A DNA stretch of 64,000 nucleotides, taken from the NCBI GenBank assembly GCA_049650345.1, contig JBARZY010000176.1, forward strand, positions 15,581 to 79,580, given 5' to 3'. A program made the translations under genes and the position numbers. Shown one piece after another: positions 54,094 to 63,035 of this stretch. The notes below the pieces were generated by a model. It saw only the letters and a program-made list of their open reading frames with translations. It was not told the origin of the DNA and ran no database searches. The DNA is from Glaciecola sp049650345 (GTDB lineage: Bacteria > Pseudomonadota > Gammaproteobacteria > Enterobacterales > Alteromonadaceae). Each line of letters starts with the position of its first letter. The first letter of the stretch is position 1.

Positions 54094-55011
54094 TTAACCA
54101 AATAAAGGTAAACCCGCAAGGCCCATTACCAACACCCAAGACGCAAAAAAGATCTTTAGCTTCTTGGGCGAAAAATATAACACCACGTGTTTGGCAATTA
54201 GGCCGCCCACTATGGCTCCCGCGCCTGCAAATAGTACCACTTGCCAATAAACCGCACCCGAAACAAAAATGTGGTAATAAATCGCCCCATGCACACTAAA
54301 AGCAGTCAATATAACGGCAAGGGCTATAGCAAAACTAATATTAAACCCTCTTAAAATTAAATATACCGCCACTAATTCACCCACGCCTACCGATAACCAA
54401 GCTGTAATGACACCTCCAGCAAAAGCGATAACTATCAACATTATGATGTCAACCGATGTTAATACTGTGGTGGTGGCAACTTTACTCATTAACGGTACAG
54501 ATGCATATATTGCAAACGCTAACACAATAGAAAACAAACCAAAATACAGATGTAACCCTGCTTGTACCTGCTCGGTATAGGCCGATAATACAAATTGAGC
54601 AAACAAAATGCCCACAATAGAAGTAGGTACACTCACTAACAAGCCTTTAGGCAAGCCTGACCACTCTTGCGCAAACCGCTCGTTTTTAAGACACCCATGA
54701 TTAGAAAGCTGATAAAATCGATACCACGAAATAGCACCGGCTGTCATCCCGCAACATTGAATAGCAAAGCTTGTGGCTACTATCGTTTCACTGGGTAAGT
54801 TGAGTTGGTTGAAAAAAGGGACAAAAACCACACCACCACCGGCACCGGTAGCATTCGCAAATATTGCGCCGATAATACCTAAGAAGGTAAAACCGCCATA
54901 TTGCAGCATCAACTCAGCAGTACCCCAATTTATTAGTAAAGCAATCCACACAACTAACAACAGCAATTTTATTGGATGATTGTTGATTATTTGGCCAAAT
55001 CGAGCTAACAA
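54094..55011 (-). CDS. TauE/SafE family membrane permease
   Basis: This 305-residue protein has about eight helices and the two internal repeats of the TauE/SafE family (GIIGAIFANATGAGGGVVFV and FAGGVITAWLSVGVGELVAV). Members export or import sulfite, sulfoacetate and similar anions. The substrate is unknown here. A REP-like core lies inside the coding sequence at 54689-54697, encoding NHGCLK. Antisense frames over it are shadows. Confidence 0.87.
   Translation of the reverse strand: MLARFGQIINNHPIKLLLLVVWIALLINWGTAELMLQYGGFTFLGIIGAIFANATGAGGGVVFVPFFNQLNLPSETIVATSFAIQCCGMTAGAISWYRFYQLSNHGCLKNERFAQEWSGLPKGLLVSVPTSIVGILFAQFVLSAYTEQVQAGLHLYFGLFSIVLAFAIYASVPLMSKVATTTVLTSVDIIMLIVIAFAGGVITAWLSVGVGELVAVYLILRGFNISFAIALAVILTAFSVHGAIYYHIFVSGAVYWQVVLFAGAGAIVGGLIAKHVVLYFSPKKLKIFFASWVLVMGLAGLPLFG
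54689..54697 (+). repeat. Single REP-like core inside the TauE/SafE gene
   Basis: AGACACCCA at 54689-54697, in the context TTTAAGACACCCATGATTA, shares flanking bases with the copies near 35.2 kb (TAAGACACCCAYG). It lies within a hydrophilic loop of the permease. Confidence 0.5.
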
Positions 55012-55083
55012 TATAGTTCCTTAGCGTAAAAACAATAGATACGTTTCATTTCAGAGCGGGGATTATACCCAAGGTGCAGTAAT

Positions 55084-55581
55084 ATGGTACTGACTCAACA
55101 CCAACAAGCTAATATAATTATTACGCTGTCGCCGAATCGCTCGGCAACGTGGCAACAAACTAAATGGGTGATTGCAATCATGGTGGCAGTAGTCATGATT
55201 ATTGCAGTAGCATGGACCTTTGTAGGCGCTTGGGTAGTGCTGCCATTTGCTGGCCTTGAAGTCGGTTTGTTTGCTCTGTTAATGTACAAAGTATCGCGCT
55301 TTACTTATTCCCAACAGGTTATTGAAATACTTCCTAGCAATGTGGTTATCGCTTTTGGCTATCGAAAAAAGCGCATTCAGGCCACATTTGAACGTGAACA
55401 TGTTAGCGTATTTTATAGCGAAACCGACAACCATTGGGAGTTGCCTAAAATTCGCATCACCGATACAGAGCAATCGTTATTTATAGGCGAATTTTTAAAC
55501 TTGGAAGACCGTATAGCACTTAAACAAGCCCTAGAAGATAATGGCTTGATGGTATGTAAAAACAAGTGGTGGACGCGCTGA
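55084..55581 (+). CDS. DUF2244 membrane protein
   Basis: This 165-residue protein has two helices (KWVIAIMVAVVMIIAVAWTF, GLEVGLFALLMYKVS) near the N-terminus and a soluble PH-like end (ATFEREHVSVFYSE, IRITDTEQSLFIGEFLN). This is the DUF2244 layout; the function is unknown. Relatives often sit next to cytochrome oxidase genes, which are not found here. Confidence 0.82.
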   Translation: MVLTQHQQANIIITLSPNRSATWQQTKWVIAIMVAVVMIIAVAWTFVGAWVVLPFAGLEVGLFALLMYKVSRFTYSQQVIEILPSNVVIAFGYRKKRIQATFEREHVSVFYSETDNHWELPKIRITDTEQSLFIGEFLNLEDRIALKQALEDNGLMVCKNKWWTR

Positions 55582-55645
55582 TCCTTTCACAGGTTTCGAT
55601 AGTTTAAATACACTGTGTATGTTTTTTAATCAAACGGTGCTTATC

Positions 55646-55894
55646 ATGAATTTATATATCGAATCTATTGAAGGCGGCAACTACATTGCAGGTGTAGGCG
55701 AAGAGCAAGTCGACACCCTACTCAGTGACAATTATACGGGTACGAATAGTTTTCAGTCACTCAGCGCTCTGAAAGAACAACTAGCCGGTCGTACATTCAA
55801 CAAAGTATGGTTAAAACAAAACACACCCTACGATGAAATGTGTGGCTCACATGATGATAATCAACGTCTGATGCTCGAGCTAAACTGGCGATAA
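55646..55894 (+). CDS. DUF6482 small protein
   Basis: This 82-residue protein (MNLYIESIEGGNYIAGVGEE) has an N-terminal block typical of the DUF6482 family of unknown function; it ends NQRLMLELNW. ATG 55646 fits relatives; ATG 55619 would add nine hydrophobic residues. It stands 65 bases after DUF2244. Confidence 0.75.
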   Translation: MNLYIESIEGGNYIAGVGEEQVDTLLSDNYTGTNSFQSLSALKEQLAGRTFNKVWLKQNTPYDEMCGSHDDNQRLMLELNWR

Positions 55895-55966
55895 TGATAA
55901 AACTGCATGTATTTGCTGGCCTTTATTGTGTAACATAATACTAACATTTATAAAGGGCAGTAAAAC

Positions 55967-57571
55967 GTGGCGAGTTACGATTATATTATTATTGGAGCAG
56001 GTTCAGCAGGATGCGTTCTTGCTAATCGTTTATCAGAAAATCCTAAAAACTCAGTTTGCTTATTAGAAGCCGGTAAGCCCGATAAACACCCCGCTATCCA
56101 CGTTCCGTTCGGATTAGCATTAATGAGTCAGCTACCGTCCATCAATTGGGACTATACCACTCATTCTGAAAGCCACATGAACAACCGACAAATGTACTGG
56201 CCGCGAGGAAAAACCTTGGGCGGTTCAAGTTCAGTCAACGCTATGTGCTATATTCGCGGCAATCCTGAAAACTATAATCAGTGGGCACGCGAGGGGGCAT
56301 CAGGCTGGGATTGGGATTCAGTACTGCCCTACTTTCGCAAAAGCGAAGACAACAGCAGAGGCATATCAAGGCTACACGGCTGCGGTGGCCCTCAATCGGT
56401 AAGCGACCTTAAACATATTAACCCTGTCACCCTAGATTTTGTGTCTTCAAGTGTAATGACCGGTACCCCCGAAAACCCCGACTTTAACGGTATTGCCCAA
56501 ACTGGCGTGGGGATTTATCAGGTTACCCAGCAAAACGGCAGCAGATGCTCTACCGCTAAAGGGTTTTTAAATGACAACGTCAAACAACGTGCTAATTTAC
56601 ACATAATTACACTGGCTGACGTTAAAAAAATAGAGTTTGAAAACAAGCGGGCAACATCTGTCTATTTACAGATTGATGGTGTAGAAAACACGCTGCATGC
56701 CAATAAAGAAATTATACTAAGTGCTGGCGCCATTGGGTCGCCGCAAATTTTAATGCAATCGGGAGTAGGTCCTAAAGACCATCTACAATCGCTCAATATT
56801 GATGTAGTTAATGACTTACCCGGTGTGGGGCAAAATTTACAAGACCATTTAGACGGCACTATGGTTTACAAACAAAGTACTATCAGGTCTTATGGCTTGT
56901 CTGTGGGAGCATTGATTAAAAATTGTTTGGCACCGCTTCAGTACTGGCGCAAAAAAGAAGGCATGTTTAGCTCAAATATAGCTGAAGGAGGCGCATTTTT
57001 TAAGTCAGATCCAGACCAAGCGTTGCCCAATATTCAAATACACTTTTTACCCGCAATGCTGCTCGACCATGGCCGAGAAAAACTGTGGGGGCACGGATTT
57101 ACCTTTCATTATTGTAACTTGTACCCCAAAAGCAGGGGCACAATTACGCTTCAACAATCAGGCAATCAATACACTCCCTGTATACAGCCAAACTATTTAT
57201 CTCACGAAGATGACATAAAACCTATGATTGCAGGCTTCAAGTGGGCGCGAAAGGTTGCGTCCATAGGCCCGCTTAGTGACCATACCGAAGCTTTTTTCCC
57301 GGCAGAAGACGTGCAAACAGACGAGCAAATCATAGAATATTTACGCAATAATGCCGAAACCGTTTATCACCCTGTAGGCACCTGCAAAATGGGCAATATT
57401 GATGACAATATGGCAGTAGTCGACAACACCTTAGCCGTATTTGGCGTAAGCGGCTTACGTGTGGTTGATGCGTCGATAATGCCCACTATAGTTGGGGGCA
57501 ATACCAATGCCCCAACAATTATGATTGCTGAAAAAGCTGCCGATATGATTTTGCAGGAAGCGACTGACTAA
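55967..57571 (+). CDS. GMC-family FAD-dependent oxidoreductase (choline/alcohol dehydrogenase-like)
   Basis: This 534-residue flavoenzyme has the FAD-binding IIGAGSAGCVLANRLSE, GMC signature 1 (WPRGKTLGGSSSVNAMCYIR), signature 2 (ILSAGAIGSPQILMQSGVGP) and the active-site His in VYHPVGTCKMG. It resembles BetA choline dehydrogenase and AlkJ alcohol dehydrogenase. No betB or aldehyde dehydrogenase is adjacent, so the substrate is uncertain. It starts with GTG. Its stop overlaps the facing OprB gene by 4 bases. Confidence 0.88.
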   Translation: MASYDYIIIGAGSAGCVLANRLSENPKNSVCLLEAGKPDKHPAIHVPFGLALMSQLPSINWDYTTHSESHMNNRQMYWPRGKTLGGSSSVNAMCYIRGNPENYNQWAREGASGWDWDSVLPYFRKSEDNSRGISRLHGCGGPQSVSDLKHINPVTLDFVSSSVMTGTPENPDFNGIAQTGVGIYQVTQQNGSRCSTAKGFLNDNVKQRANLHIITLADVKKIEFENKRATSVYLQIDGVENTLHANKEIILSAGAIGSPQILMQSGVGPKDHLQSLNIDVVNDLPGVGQNLQDHLDGTMVYKQSTIRSYGLSVGALIKNCLAPLQYWRKKEGMFSSNIAEGGAFFKSDPDQALPNIQIHFLPAMLLDHGREKLWGHGFTFHYCNLYPKSRGTITLQQSGNQYTPCIQPNYLSHEDDIKPMIAGFKWARKVASIGPLSDHTEAFFPAEDVQTDEQIIEYLRNNAETVYHPVGTCKMGNIDDNMAVVDNTLAVFGVSGLRVVDASIMPTIVGGNTNAPTIMIAEKAADMILQEATD

Positions 57572-58632
57572 AACGTAAACTCAGTACGCAGTGTCACTAT
57601 CCACGCATTATCGGCAGCAGGTTTTGCTGCAGGGCCAATAATGTATTGTAGGTCAGGTTTCAAGGCGATATGTTTATTTAATTGCCACCGATAAAATATT
57701 TCCAGTGCGGTTTCGTTTTTAGCTAATGTATTGTGCAATCTATTGCTGGTCACAATATGCGACAAACCTACCCCTGCAATATTTCCTGTTTCGCCATGGG
57801 TATCATACCACTGAACACCAGCGCCCAAATGCTTACTCACACTACTAATGCTAGGGCTGGAATAAGCAATTTGAGAAAACCAACCCGCTCTAGCCGCCCC
57901 AAACAACAAATACGGAAAGTCGCCCCATGCACCGGCATAGTAGCCTTCTGCGCTTGTAGTAGGTAAATTGTCAATGCTATCAAGCAAGGCATATGCAGGC
58001 ACAACGCCACCTGATTTATACCACGCACCTAACATTAGTGTGGCTTTGTCAAACTCATGCGTCCACTGACCAATATTAAACAGGTCTGCAAACTCATTTG
58101 ACTGGTCTGAATAAATACCGGTAGAAACCGTGTTGCGGTTATCGGTTTGCCAATGCAAATTCAGTGACATGCGTGGCAAAGGGTATGTGGGCAGCTCGGC
58201 AATAGTTGGGCTTACCCCCATTGACGAATTTAAAAATTCAGTGCTGTGTAACACAAAAGCAAATTCATTATTCGCATCAACTTGCCCCAATTTTATACGC
58301 AAGCCAATATCACTAAAATGATGTTGTAGCCACACTTCATATATGCGATTGAATTCGGCCTCATCAATATTAGAGTATGCCTGAATATCCCCTACGTCAT
58401 CGCTACCGTTGTCGCCTCTTAACAGTTGAGCGCCGGCATATACTGATGTATTTTCACTGAATGAATATTCCAAGCCTAAATTTGCAAATGTACGCCGAGA
58501 AAAACCTTCGCTCACACCGCCTTGTAATACTTGACTGGCATCATTAATTAGTTGGCCACTAACTTGAGTTTTTGCAGATAACAGTTGGACGCTTAACAAT
58601 AAGCTCACCATCAACAACAGTCGGTAGCGCAT
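57568..58632 (-). CDS. OprB-family carbohydrate-selective porin
   Basis: This 354-residue outer-membrane beta-barrel has a signal peptide (MRYRLLLMVSLLLSVQLLSA). Family-type blocks include NRIYEVWLQHHFSDIGLRIK, LGQVDANNEFAF, EFLNSSMGVSPTIAELPTYP and the C-terminal strand AWIVTLRTEFTF ending in Phe. OprB porins admit sugars. It is downstream of adk but after a terminator, so it has its own promoter or read-through. Confidence 0.88.
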   Translation of the reverse strand: MRYRLLLMVSLLLSVQLLSAKTQVSGQLINDASQVLQGGVSEGFSRRTFANLGLEYSFSENTSVYAGAQLLRGDNGSDDVGDIQAYSNIDEAEFNRIYEVWLQHHFSDIGLRIKLGQVDANNEFAFVLHSTEFLNSSMGVSPTIAELPTYPLPRMSLNLHWQTDNRNTVSTGIYSDQSNEFADLFNIGQWTHEFDKATLMLGAWYKSGGVVPAYALLDSIDNLPTTSAEGYYAGAWGDFPYLLFGAARAGWFSQIAYSSPSISSVSKHLGAGVQWYDTHGETGNIAGVGLSHIVTSNRLHNTLAKNETALEIFYRWQLNKHIALKPDLQYIIGPAAKPAADNAWIVTLRTEFTF

Positions 58633-58644
58633 TTATTTCCTCTC

Positions 58645-58681
58645 ATAAAAAAACAAGCCTAAGATGTGCATCTTAGGCTTG
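58645..58681 (-). terminator. Terminator of adk
   Basis: A perfect 13-bp stem pairs CAAGCCTAAGATG (58654-58666) with CATCTTAGGCTTG (58669-58681). On the minus strand it is followed by TTTTTTTATG. It lies between the adk stop and the OprB start. Confidence 0.92.
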
Positions 58682-58705
58682 CTAATATAACTATATGGGA
58701 TTATT

Positions 58706-59350
58706 TTACGATAATAAGCGCGATAACTCAGCAGAAACCGTGTCTACCGCTTGAGTGCCGTCTAATTTTAAATATTCACACAAACCATCTTTAGCCGCTG
58801 CTGAATAATAATCAACCAACGGTTTAGTTTGTTCGTGATATACACCTAAACGCTTACGCACAGTCGCTTCTTGATCATCATCACGAATAAGCAGGTCATC
58901 GCCTGTTTCATCGTCTTTACCTTCCACTTTAGGTGGGTTATACACAATATGATAAACACGACCAGACGCTGGATGTACTCTGCGTCCACCCATGCGATCA
59001 ACAATAACGTCATCGGGCACATCAAACTCAATGCAGTAGTCAACGCTTACGCCTGCGTCTTTCATAGCATCGGCTTGTGGAATAGTGCGCGGAAAACCAT
59101 CTAATAAAAAGCCTTTCGCACAATCATCTTGTGCAATACGCTCTTTTACCAAACCAATAATAATATCGTCAGATACAAGTTGACCCGCGTCCATTACTTT
59201 TTTAGCGGCTAAACCCATTTCAGTGCCCGCCTTAATAGCTGAGCGAAGCATGTCGCCCGTAGATATTTGCGGTATGCCAAATTTGTTCATTAAAAACTGA
59301 GCTTGAGTTCCTTTACCTGCGCCAGGTGCGCCAAGAAGAATAATACGCAT
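58706..59350 (-). CDS. adk: Adenylate kinase
   Basis: This 214-residue adenylate kinase interconverts ATP + AMP and 2 ADP. The P-loop GAPGAGKGTQAQ, AMP site STGDMLRSAI, GFPRTIPQ and the lid RMGGRRVHPASGRVYHIVYN are present; the lid has no zinc cysteines, as in enterobacteria. It follows htpG, with its own gap of about 205 bases and a terminator between. Confidence 0.98.
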   Translation of the reverse strand: MRIILLGAPGAGKGTQAQFLMNKFGIPQISTGDMLRSAIKAGTEMGLAAKKVMDAGQLVSDDIIIGLVKERIAQDDCAKGFLLDGFPRTIPQADAMKDAGVSVDYCIEFDVPDDVIVDRMGGRRVHPASGRVYHIVYNPPKVEGKDDETGDDLLIRDDDQEATVRKRLGVYHEQTKPLVDYYSAAAKDGLCEYLKLDGTQAVDTVSAELSRLLS

Positions 59351-59491
59351 TAAGCGGCCTCCATCTGTTAAATTAGTGCTAAAAACATGTATAAAATTAT
59401 CTGGCTGAAACTTTACAGGTAAGGCTTTAAGTGCACAAGAATTAAAACCTTAAATTGGTCAGACTTTAGACTAACAGCCGTTATAAATGAA

Positions 59492-59535
59492 ATAAAAAAA
59501 GCCAATTGGCGTTATCTCAAACGCACAATTGGCTT
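59492..59535 (-). terminator. Terminator of htpG
   Basis: AAGCCAATTG (59499-59508) pairs with CAATTGGCTT (59526-59535) and has inner CGTT/AACG pairing. On the minus strand it is followed by TTTTTTTATT. It begins 20 bases after the htpG stop codon. Confidence 0.92.
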
Positions 59536-59555
59536 ATTACTCGCATGGGTATTGT

Positions 59556-61478
59556 TTATTTAACTAAGCTACTTAATAAGCCGTTCAGGTTTTTCACAAA
59601 CTCTGCGGGTTCTTTAAGTGAGCCTTGCTCAGACAATGCCGCTTGGTCAAACAACACTTGTGTCCATTGTTTAAACTGTTCTTCATCTTGCACATCTGAC
59701 ACCATCTTCACCAATTGGTGTTCAGGGTTAAGCTCAAAATGATACTTAGGCTCGGGAACAGGTTGACCTGCAGCAGCCATAAGCTTAGCCATTTGCGTGG
59801 TCATGCCGCCATCGGTAGCAACAATGCAGGCTGGTGAGTCGGTCAAGCGATGCGTAAACTTCACCTCTTCTACTTTTTCGCCCAGCGCGGTTTTCATTCT
59901 TTCAAGCACGCCTTCAACCGCTTTTTCAGCTTCTTCTTTGGCTTTCTTGGTCTCGTCGTCGTCAAGCTCGGTCAAATCAACATTTGCACCCGCAGCTGAT
60001 TGCAGTGTTTTGCCGTCAAACTCGTTTAGGTGCGACATTAGCCACTCATCAATGCGCTCGCCCAACAATAATACTTCAATGCCTTTTTTACGGAACACCT
60101 CAAGATGCGGACTGGTACGCGCAGCTTGATATGAATCAGCGGTTACGTAATAAATCTTGTCTTGGCCGTCTTGCATACGAGAAATATAGTCAGCCAACGA
60201 TACATTTTGGTCGTTGTTGTCGTTATGGGTAGAAGCAAAACGCAACAGCCCAGCAATTTTTTCTTTATTGGCGAAGTCTTCAGCAGGACCTTCTTTTAGT
60301 ACATTACCAAACTCGTCATAAAACGCTTGGTACTGCTCTGCTTTGTTCTTTGCCATTTTTTCAAGCATACCCAATACACGCTTGGTACAACCTTGACGGA
60401 TAGCTTGCGTAATTTTGTTATCTTGCAATATTTCGCGAGACACGTTAAGCGGTAAGTCGTTTGAATCAAGTAAGCCCTTTACGAAACGCAAATAGGTTGG
60501 CATGAATTGCTCTGCGTCATCCATAATGAATACGCGTTGAACATATAGCTTAAGGCCATTTGTTTGCTCGCGATTCCACAAATCAAACGGTGCTTTTGAT
60601 GGAATGTATAACAAACTGGTATATTCAGTTTTACCTTCAACTTTATTGTGTGACCACGTTAACGGGTCAGCAAAATCATGTGATACATGCTTGTAAAATT
60701 CTTTGTATTCTTCGTCAGTAACATCTGACTTCTCGCGTGTCCACAATGCCGTAGCTTTGTTTACAGATTCCCATTCGCCTGGCTGCGCAGGTATTTTCTC
60801 GCCGTCAGGGCCTTCACTCTCTGGCACTTCGGCTTTAAAAAGCTGAACCGGAATACTAATATGGTCAGAGTACTTAGTAATGATCGAGCGTAGACGGTAG
60901 TCATCCAAGAATTCTTGTTCGTCGTCTTTGAGGTGCAAAATGATATCAGTACCGCGCTGGGCTTTTTCTATGTCTGCAACAGCAAATTCGCCCTCGCCTT
61001 CAGATACCCATTGCACGCCTGCGCTAGCGTCAGTGCCGGCAGCACGCGTATTTACAGTAACTTTATCAGCCACAATAAAAGCAGAATAAAAACCCACTCC
61101 AAATTGGCCAATTAGTTGTGAATCTTTAGCTTGGTCACCAGACAATTTTCCAAAGAAATCAGCCGTACCCGACTTAGCAATAGTCCCTAAGTTTTTAATG
61201 ACTTCTTCTTTGTTCATACCAATACCATTATCGCTAATGGTGAGCGTACCCGCTTCTTTGTCTACACTTAATTTCACGTGTAGGTCACCGTCGCCATCAT
61301 ATAGATTAGCGTCTGATAGCGCCTTGAAACGCAATTTATCAGCAGCATCAGCAGCGTTTGATACCAATTCACGTAAAAAGATTTCTTTGTTGGAATAAAG
61401 CGAATGAATCATCAACTGAAGCAGTTGTTTTACTTCGGTTTGAAAACCATGAGTCTCGTGTTGGACAGTCTCAGCCAT
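59556..61478 (-). CDS. htpG: Molecular chaperone HtpG (Hsp90)
   Basis: This 640-residue Hsp90 chaperone has the N-terminal GHKL ATPase (ELVSNAADAADKLRFKAL, TISDNGIGMNKEEVI, GQFGVGFYSAFIVADKV), the middle domain (DLPLNVSREILQDNKITQ) and the C-terminal dimer domain. ATG 61478 has AGGAG 10 bases upstream and is preferred to the TTG at 61484. A sigma-32-like promoter lies upstream. Confidence 0.98.
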   Translation of the reverse strand: MAETVQHETHGFQTEVKQLLQLMIHSLYSNKEIFLRELVSNAADAADKLRFKALSDANLYDGDGDLHVKLSVDKEAGTLTISDNGIGMNKEEVIKNLGTIAKSGTADFFGKLSGDQAKDSQLIGQFGVGFYSAFIVADKVTVNTRAAGTDASAGVQWVSEGEGEFAVADIEKAQRGTDIILHLKDDEQEFLDDYRLRSIITKYSDHISIPVQLFKAEVPESEGPDGEKIPAQPGEWESVNKATALWTREKSDVTDEEYKEFYKHVSHDFADPLTWSHNKVEGKTEYTSLLYIPSKAPFDLWNREQTNGLKLYVQRVFIMDDAEQFMPTYLRFVKGLLDSNDLPLNVSREILQDNKITQAIRQGCTKRVLGMLEKMAKNKAEQYQAFYDEFGNVLKEGPAEDFANKEKIAGLLRFASTHNDNNDQNVSLADYISRMQDGQDKIYYVTADSYQAARTSPHLEVFRKKGIEVLLLGERIDEWLMSHLNEFDGKTLQSAAGANVDLTELDDDETKKAKEEAEKAVEGVLERMKTALGEKVEEVKFTHRLTDSPACIVATDGGMTTQMAKLMAAAGQPVPEPKYHFELNPEHQLVKMVSDVQDEEQFKQWTQVLFDQAALSEQGSLKEPAEFVKNLNGLLSSLVK

Positions 61479-61527
61479 AGCCAAGGGTCTCCTCTAAGTC
61501 TAAATGAGTGTTTATATTCAGACTGTA

Positions 61528-61555
61528 AGGTGAGGTCTATTTTGGTAATTTCAAC
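61528..61555 (-). promoter_or_regulatory. Possible sigma-32 promoter of htpG
   Basis: On the minus strand GTTGAAA (61555-61549) is followed after 13 bases by CCTCACCT (61535-61528), a loose match to the heat-shock consensus CTTGAAA...CCCCATNT. It lies 50 bases before the htpG ATG, where heat-shock control is expected. Confidence 0.35.
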
Positions 61556-61606
61556 AGCATACGGGGTATTTTTTTTAAACGCGTGTTATCGCGAATAATG
61601 AGAGAG

Positions 61607-62206
61607 CTAAAAATCTCGTCTACCACTAAATGCGTGCGTTAGTGTGTTGCCATCTATATATTCTAATTCACCGCCAACCGGCACGCCGTGGGCAATACGC
61701 GTCGTTTTAGTATTGTGCTTTTTAGCCAGTTGAGCAATGTAGTGTGCCGTGGCTTCACCTTCTACGGTGGGATTCGTCGCCAGAATAAGCTCTGCAATAT
61801 TCTCTTGCGAAAGACGCTGTTGCAAAATATCAAGTCCAATTTCGCTGGGTCCAATGCCATCTATAGGTGACAAATGCCCCATTAATACAAAATATGTACC
61901 TTTAAACTGGTGCGTTGCCTCTATCGCAAGTACATCTTGAGGTGACTCTACAATACATATTTGCTCGCTTTGTGCACGCTCTGGGTTGTTACAAATATTG
62001 CATAGCTGGCTTTCAGTAAAGGTTCTGCATTGTTCGCAATTATTAATATGCTCCATTGCGTTATACAGGGCTTCGCTTAATTTCAGCGCACCATCTCTGT
62101 TTCGCTCAAGCAATGTGAAAGTCATTCTTTGAGCGCTTTTTGCGCCCACGCCCGGAAGGCATTTAAATGCGGTGATTAATTCATCAATAAGCGGACTAAA
62201 TGACAT
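61607..62206 (-). CDS. recR: Recombination mediator protein RecR
   Basis: This 199-residue protein acts with RecF and RecO to load RecA at gaps. It has the helix-hairpin-helix (AFKCLPGVGAKSAQRMTF), a zinc finger (CEQCRTFTESQLCNIC) and a Toprim domain (CIVESPQDVLAIEAT; LILATNPTVEGEATAHYIA). ATG 62206 (MSFSPLIDELI) is chosen from relatives; an earlier start at 62233 is unlikely. The usual dnaX-ybaB genes are not upstream here. Confidence 0.97.
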   Translation of the reverse strand: MSFSPLIDELITAFKCLPGVGAKSAQRMTFTLLERNRDGALKLSEALYNAMEHINNCEQCRTFTESQLCNICNNPERAQSEQICIVESPQDVLAIEATHQFKGTYFVLMGHLSPIDGIGPSEIGLDILQQRLSQENIAELILATNPTVEGEATAHYIAQLAKKHNTKTTRIAHGVPVGGELEYIDGNTLTHAFSGRRDF

Positions 62207-62233
62207 ATTTGCTCTTAAATATACATACAACAA

Positions 62234-62629
62234 AGCATGAGTTTACAAGAATTGTGAAAGTCTGGCGACCAAAATTTTGGCCTTTGAATACGTCTTATTT
62301 ATTGATACACAACAATGGCTATTGCCCCAGATATATTGTTTACCAAGGGTCAACTCAGACTTACAAAGCACTATTTTCAGGTAGAAAGTTGGTGGGCTCG
62401 CGAGTACGAAATACCGTTCATGTAAAAGTCAGTCTAGGGTTTGCAGTTGATATGCTTGACTCAATTGAAATTCCCCCTTTGTATGGCAAAGCTGATCAGC
62501 CATGTGCGTTGCAAAACGCAACGGAAAAATCAATACTATGTTTACACCGCGTAGCCATTCGATACACTAGCGGCATAATTTTTACAATGGCAGTGAATAA
62601 TCAAGCACTGCTGGTTTATAAGGTGTTTT
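62234..62629. other. Region between recR and the DUF2750 gene without a recognised gene
   Basis: These 396 bases carry an open plus-strand frame (62200-62637, 145 codons) that overlaps the recR start. The product is unlike any family I know and begins without a ribosome-binding site. It may be chance or a decayed gene. No tRNA, terminator or repeat was seen. Confidence 0.4.
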
Positions 62630-62986
62630 ATGCATAGTTTACAAGAGATGCTAGCGTGCTCAAATGAAAGACGAATTGAAATGTTTGCCGATATCATCAA
62701 GCAAGAAGCGAAAATTTGGATCCTTAGCGACAACGATGGCGCAGTTATGCTAGTGAGTGAAGACGAAGATTGCATTCCGGTGTGGCCTACCAAGGAAGCG
62801 GCATTGTTGTGGCGAAGCGACGAATGGTCACATTGTGAGGCTATAGCAATTAACCAAAAAGATTGGTTAGCTAAGTGGACAAATGGCTTACTGCAAGATG
62901 ATATTTGTATTGCAGTGTTTCCTATTACTGGGCAAGACGGTTTGGTCACATTTGCTGATGAGTTTGAATCGAAGTATTTGCGATAA
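62630..62986 (+). CDS. DUF2750 protein
   Basis: This 118-residue protein has the DUF2750 pattern: short helices, then KIWILSDNDGAVMLVSEDED, IPVWPTKEAALLW and CIAVFPITGQDGLVTFADEF. Members are small acidic cytoplasmic proteins of unknown function. AGG lies 6 bases before the ATG. Confidence 0.82.
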   Translation: MHSLQEMLACSNERRIEMFADIIKQEAKIWILSDNDGAVMLVSEDEDCIPVWPTKEAALLWRSDEWSHCEAIAINQKDWLAKWTNGLLQDDICIAVFPITGQDGLVTFADEFESKYLR

Positions 62987-62989
62987 CAC

Positions 62990-63023
62990 AATGGGGCGAG
63001 TAAAAAAGTACTCTGACCCCATT
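62990..63023. repeat. REP-like hairpin (GGGGTCAGAGTAC class) between convergent genes
   Basis: AATGGGG (62990-62996) faces CCCCATT (63017-63023), with GAGTA/TACTC inside; the right arm reads GTACTCTGACCCCATT. Hairpins with this GGGGTCAGAGTAC arm are a common REP class near RAYT genes in many proteobacteria (from memory). The left arm has lost TCA and is degenerate. It sits between the stops of DUF2750 and the serine hydrolase and may end both transcripts. Confidence 0.5.
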
Positions 63024-63035
63024 AATTTTTGTTGT

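Noticed and set aside
62200..62637. Plus-strand frame of 145 codons overlapping the recR start
   Set aside because: It has no recognised family or ribosome-binding site and overlaps recR; it is kept only as a note on the intergenic region.
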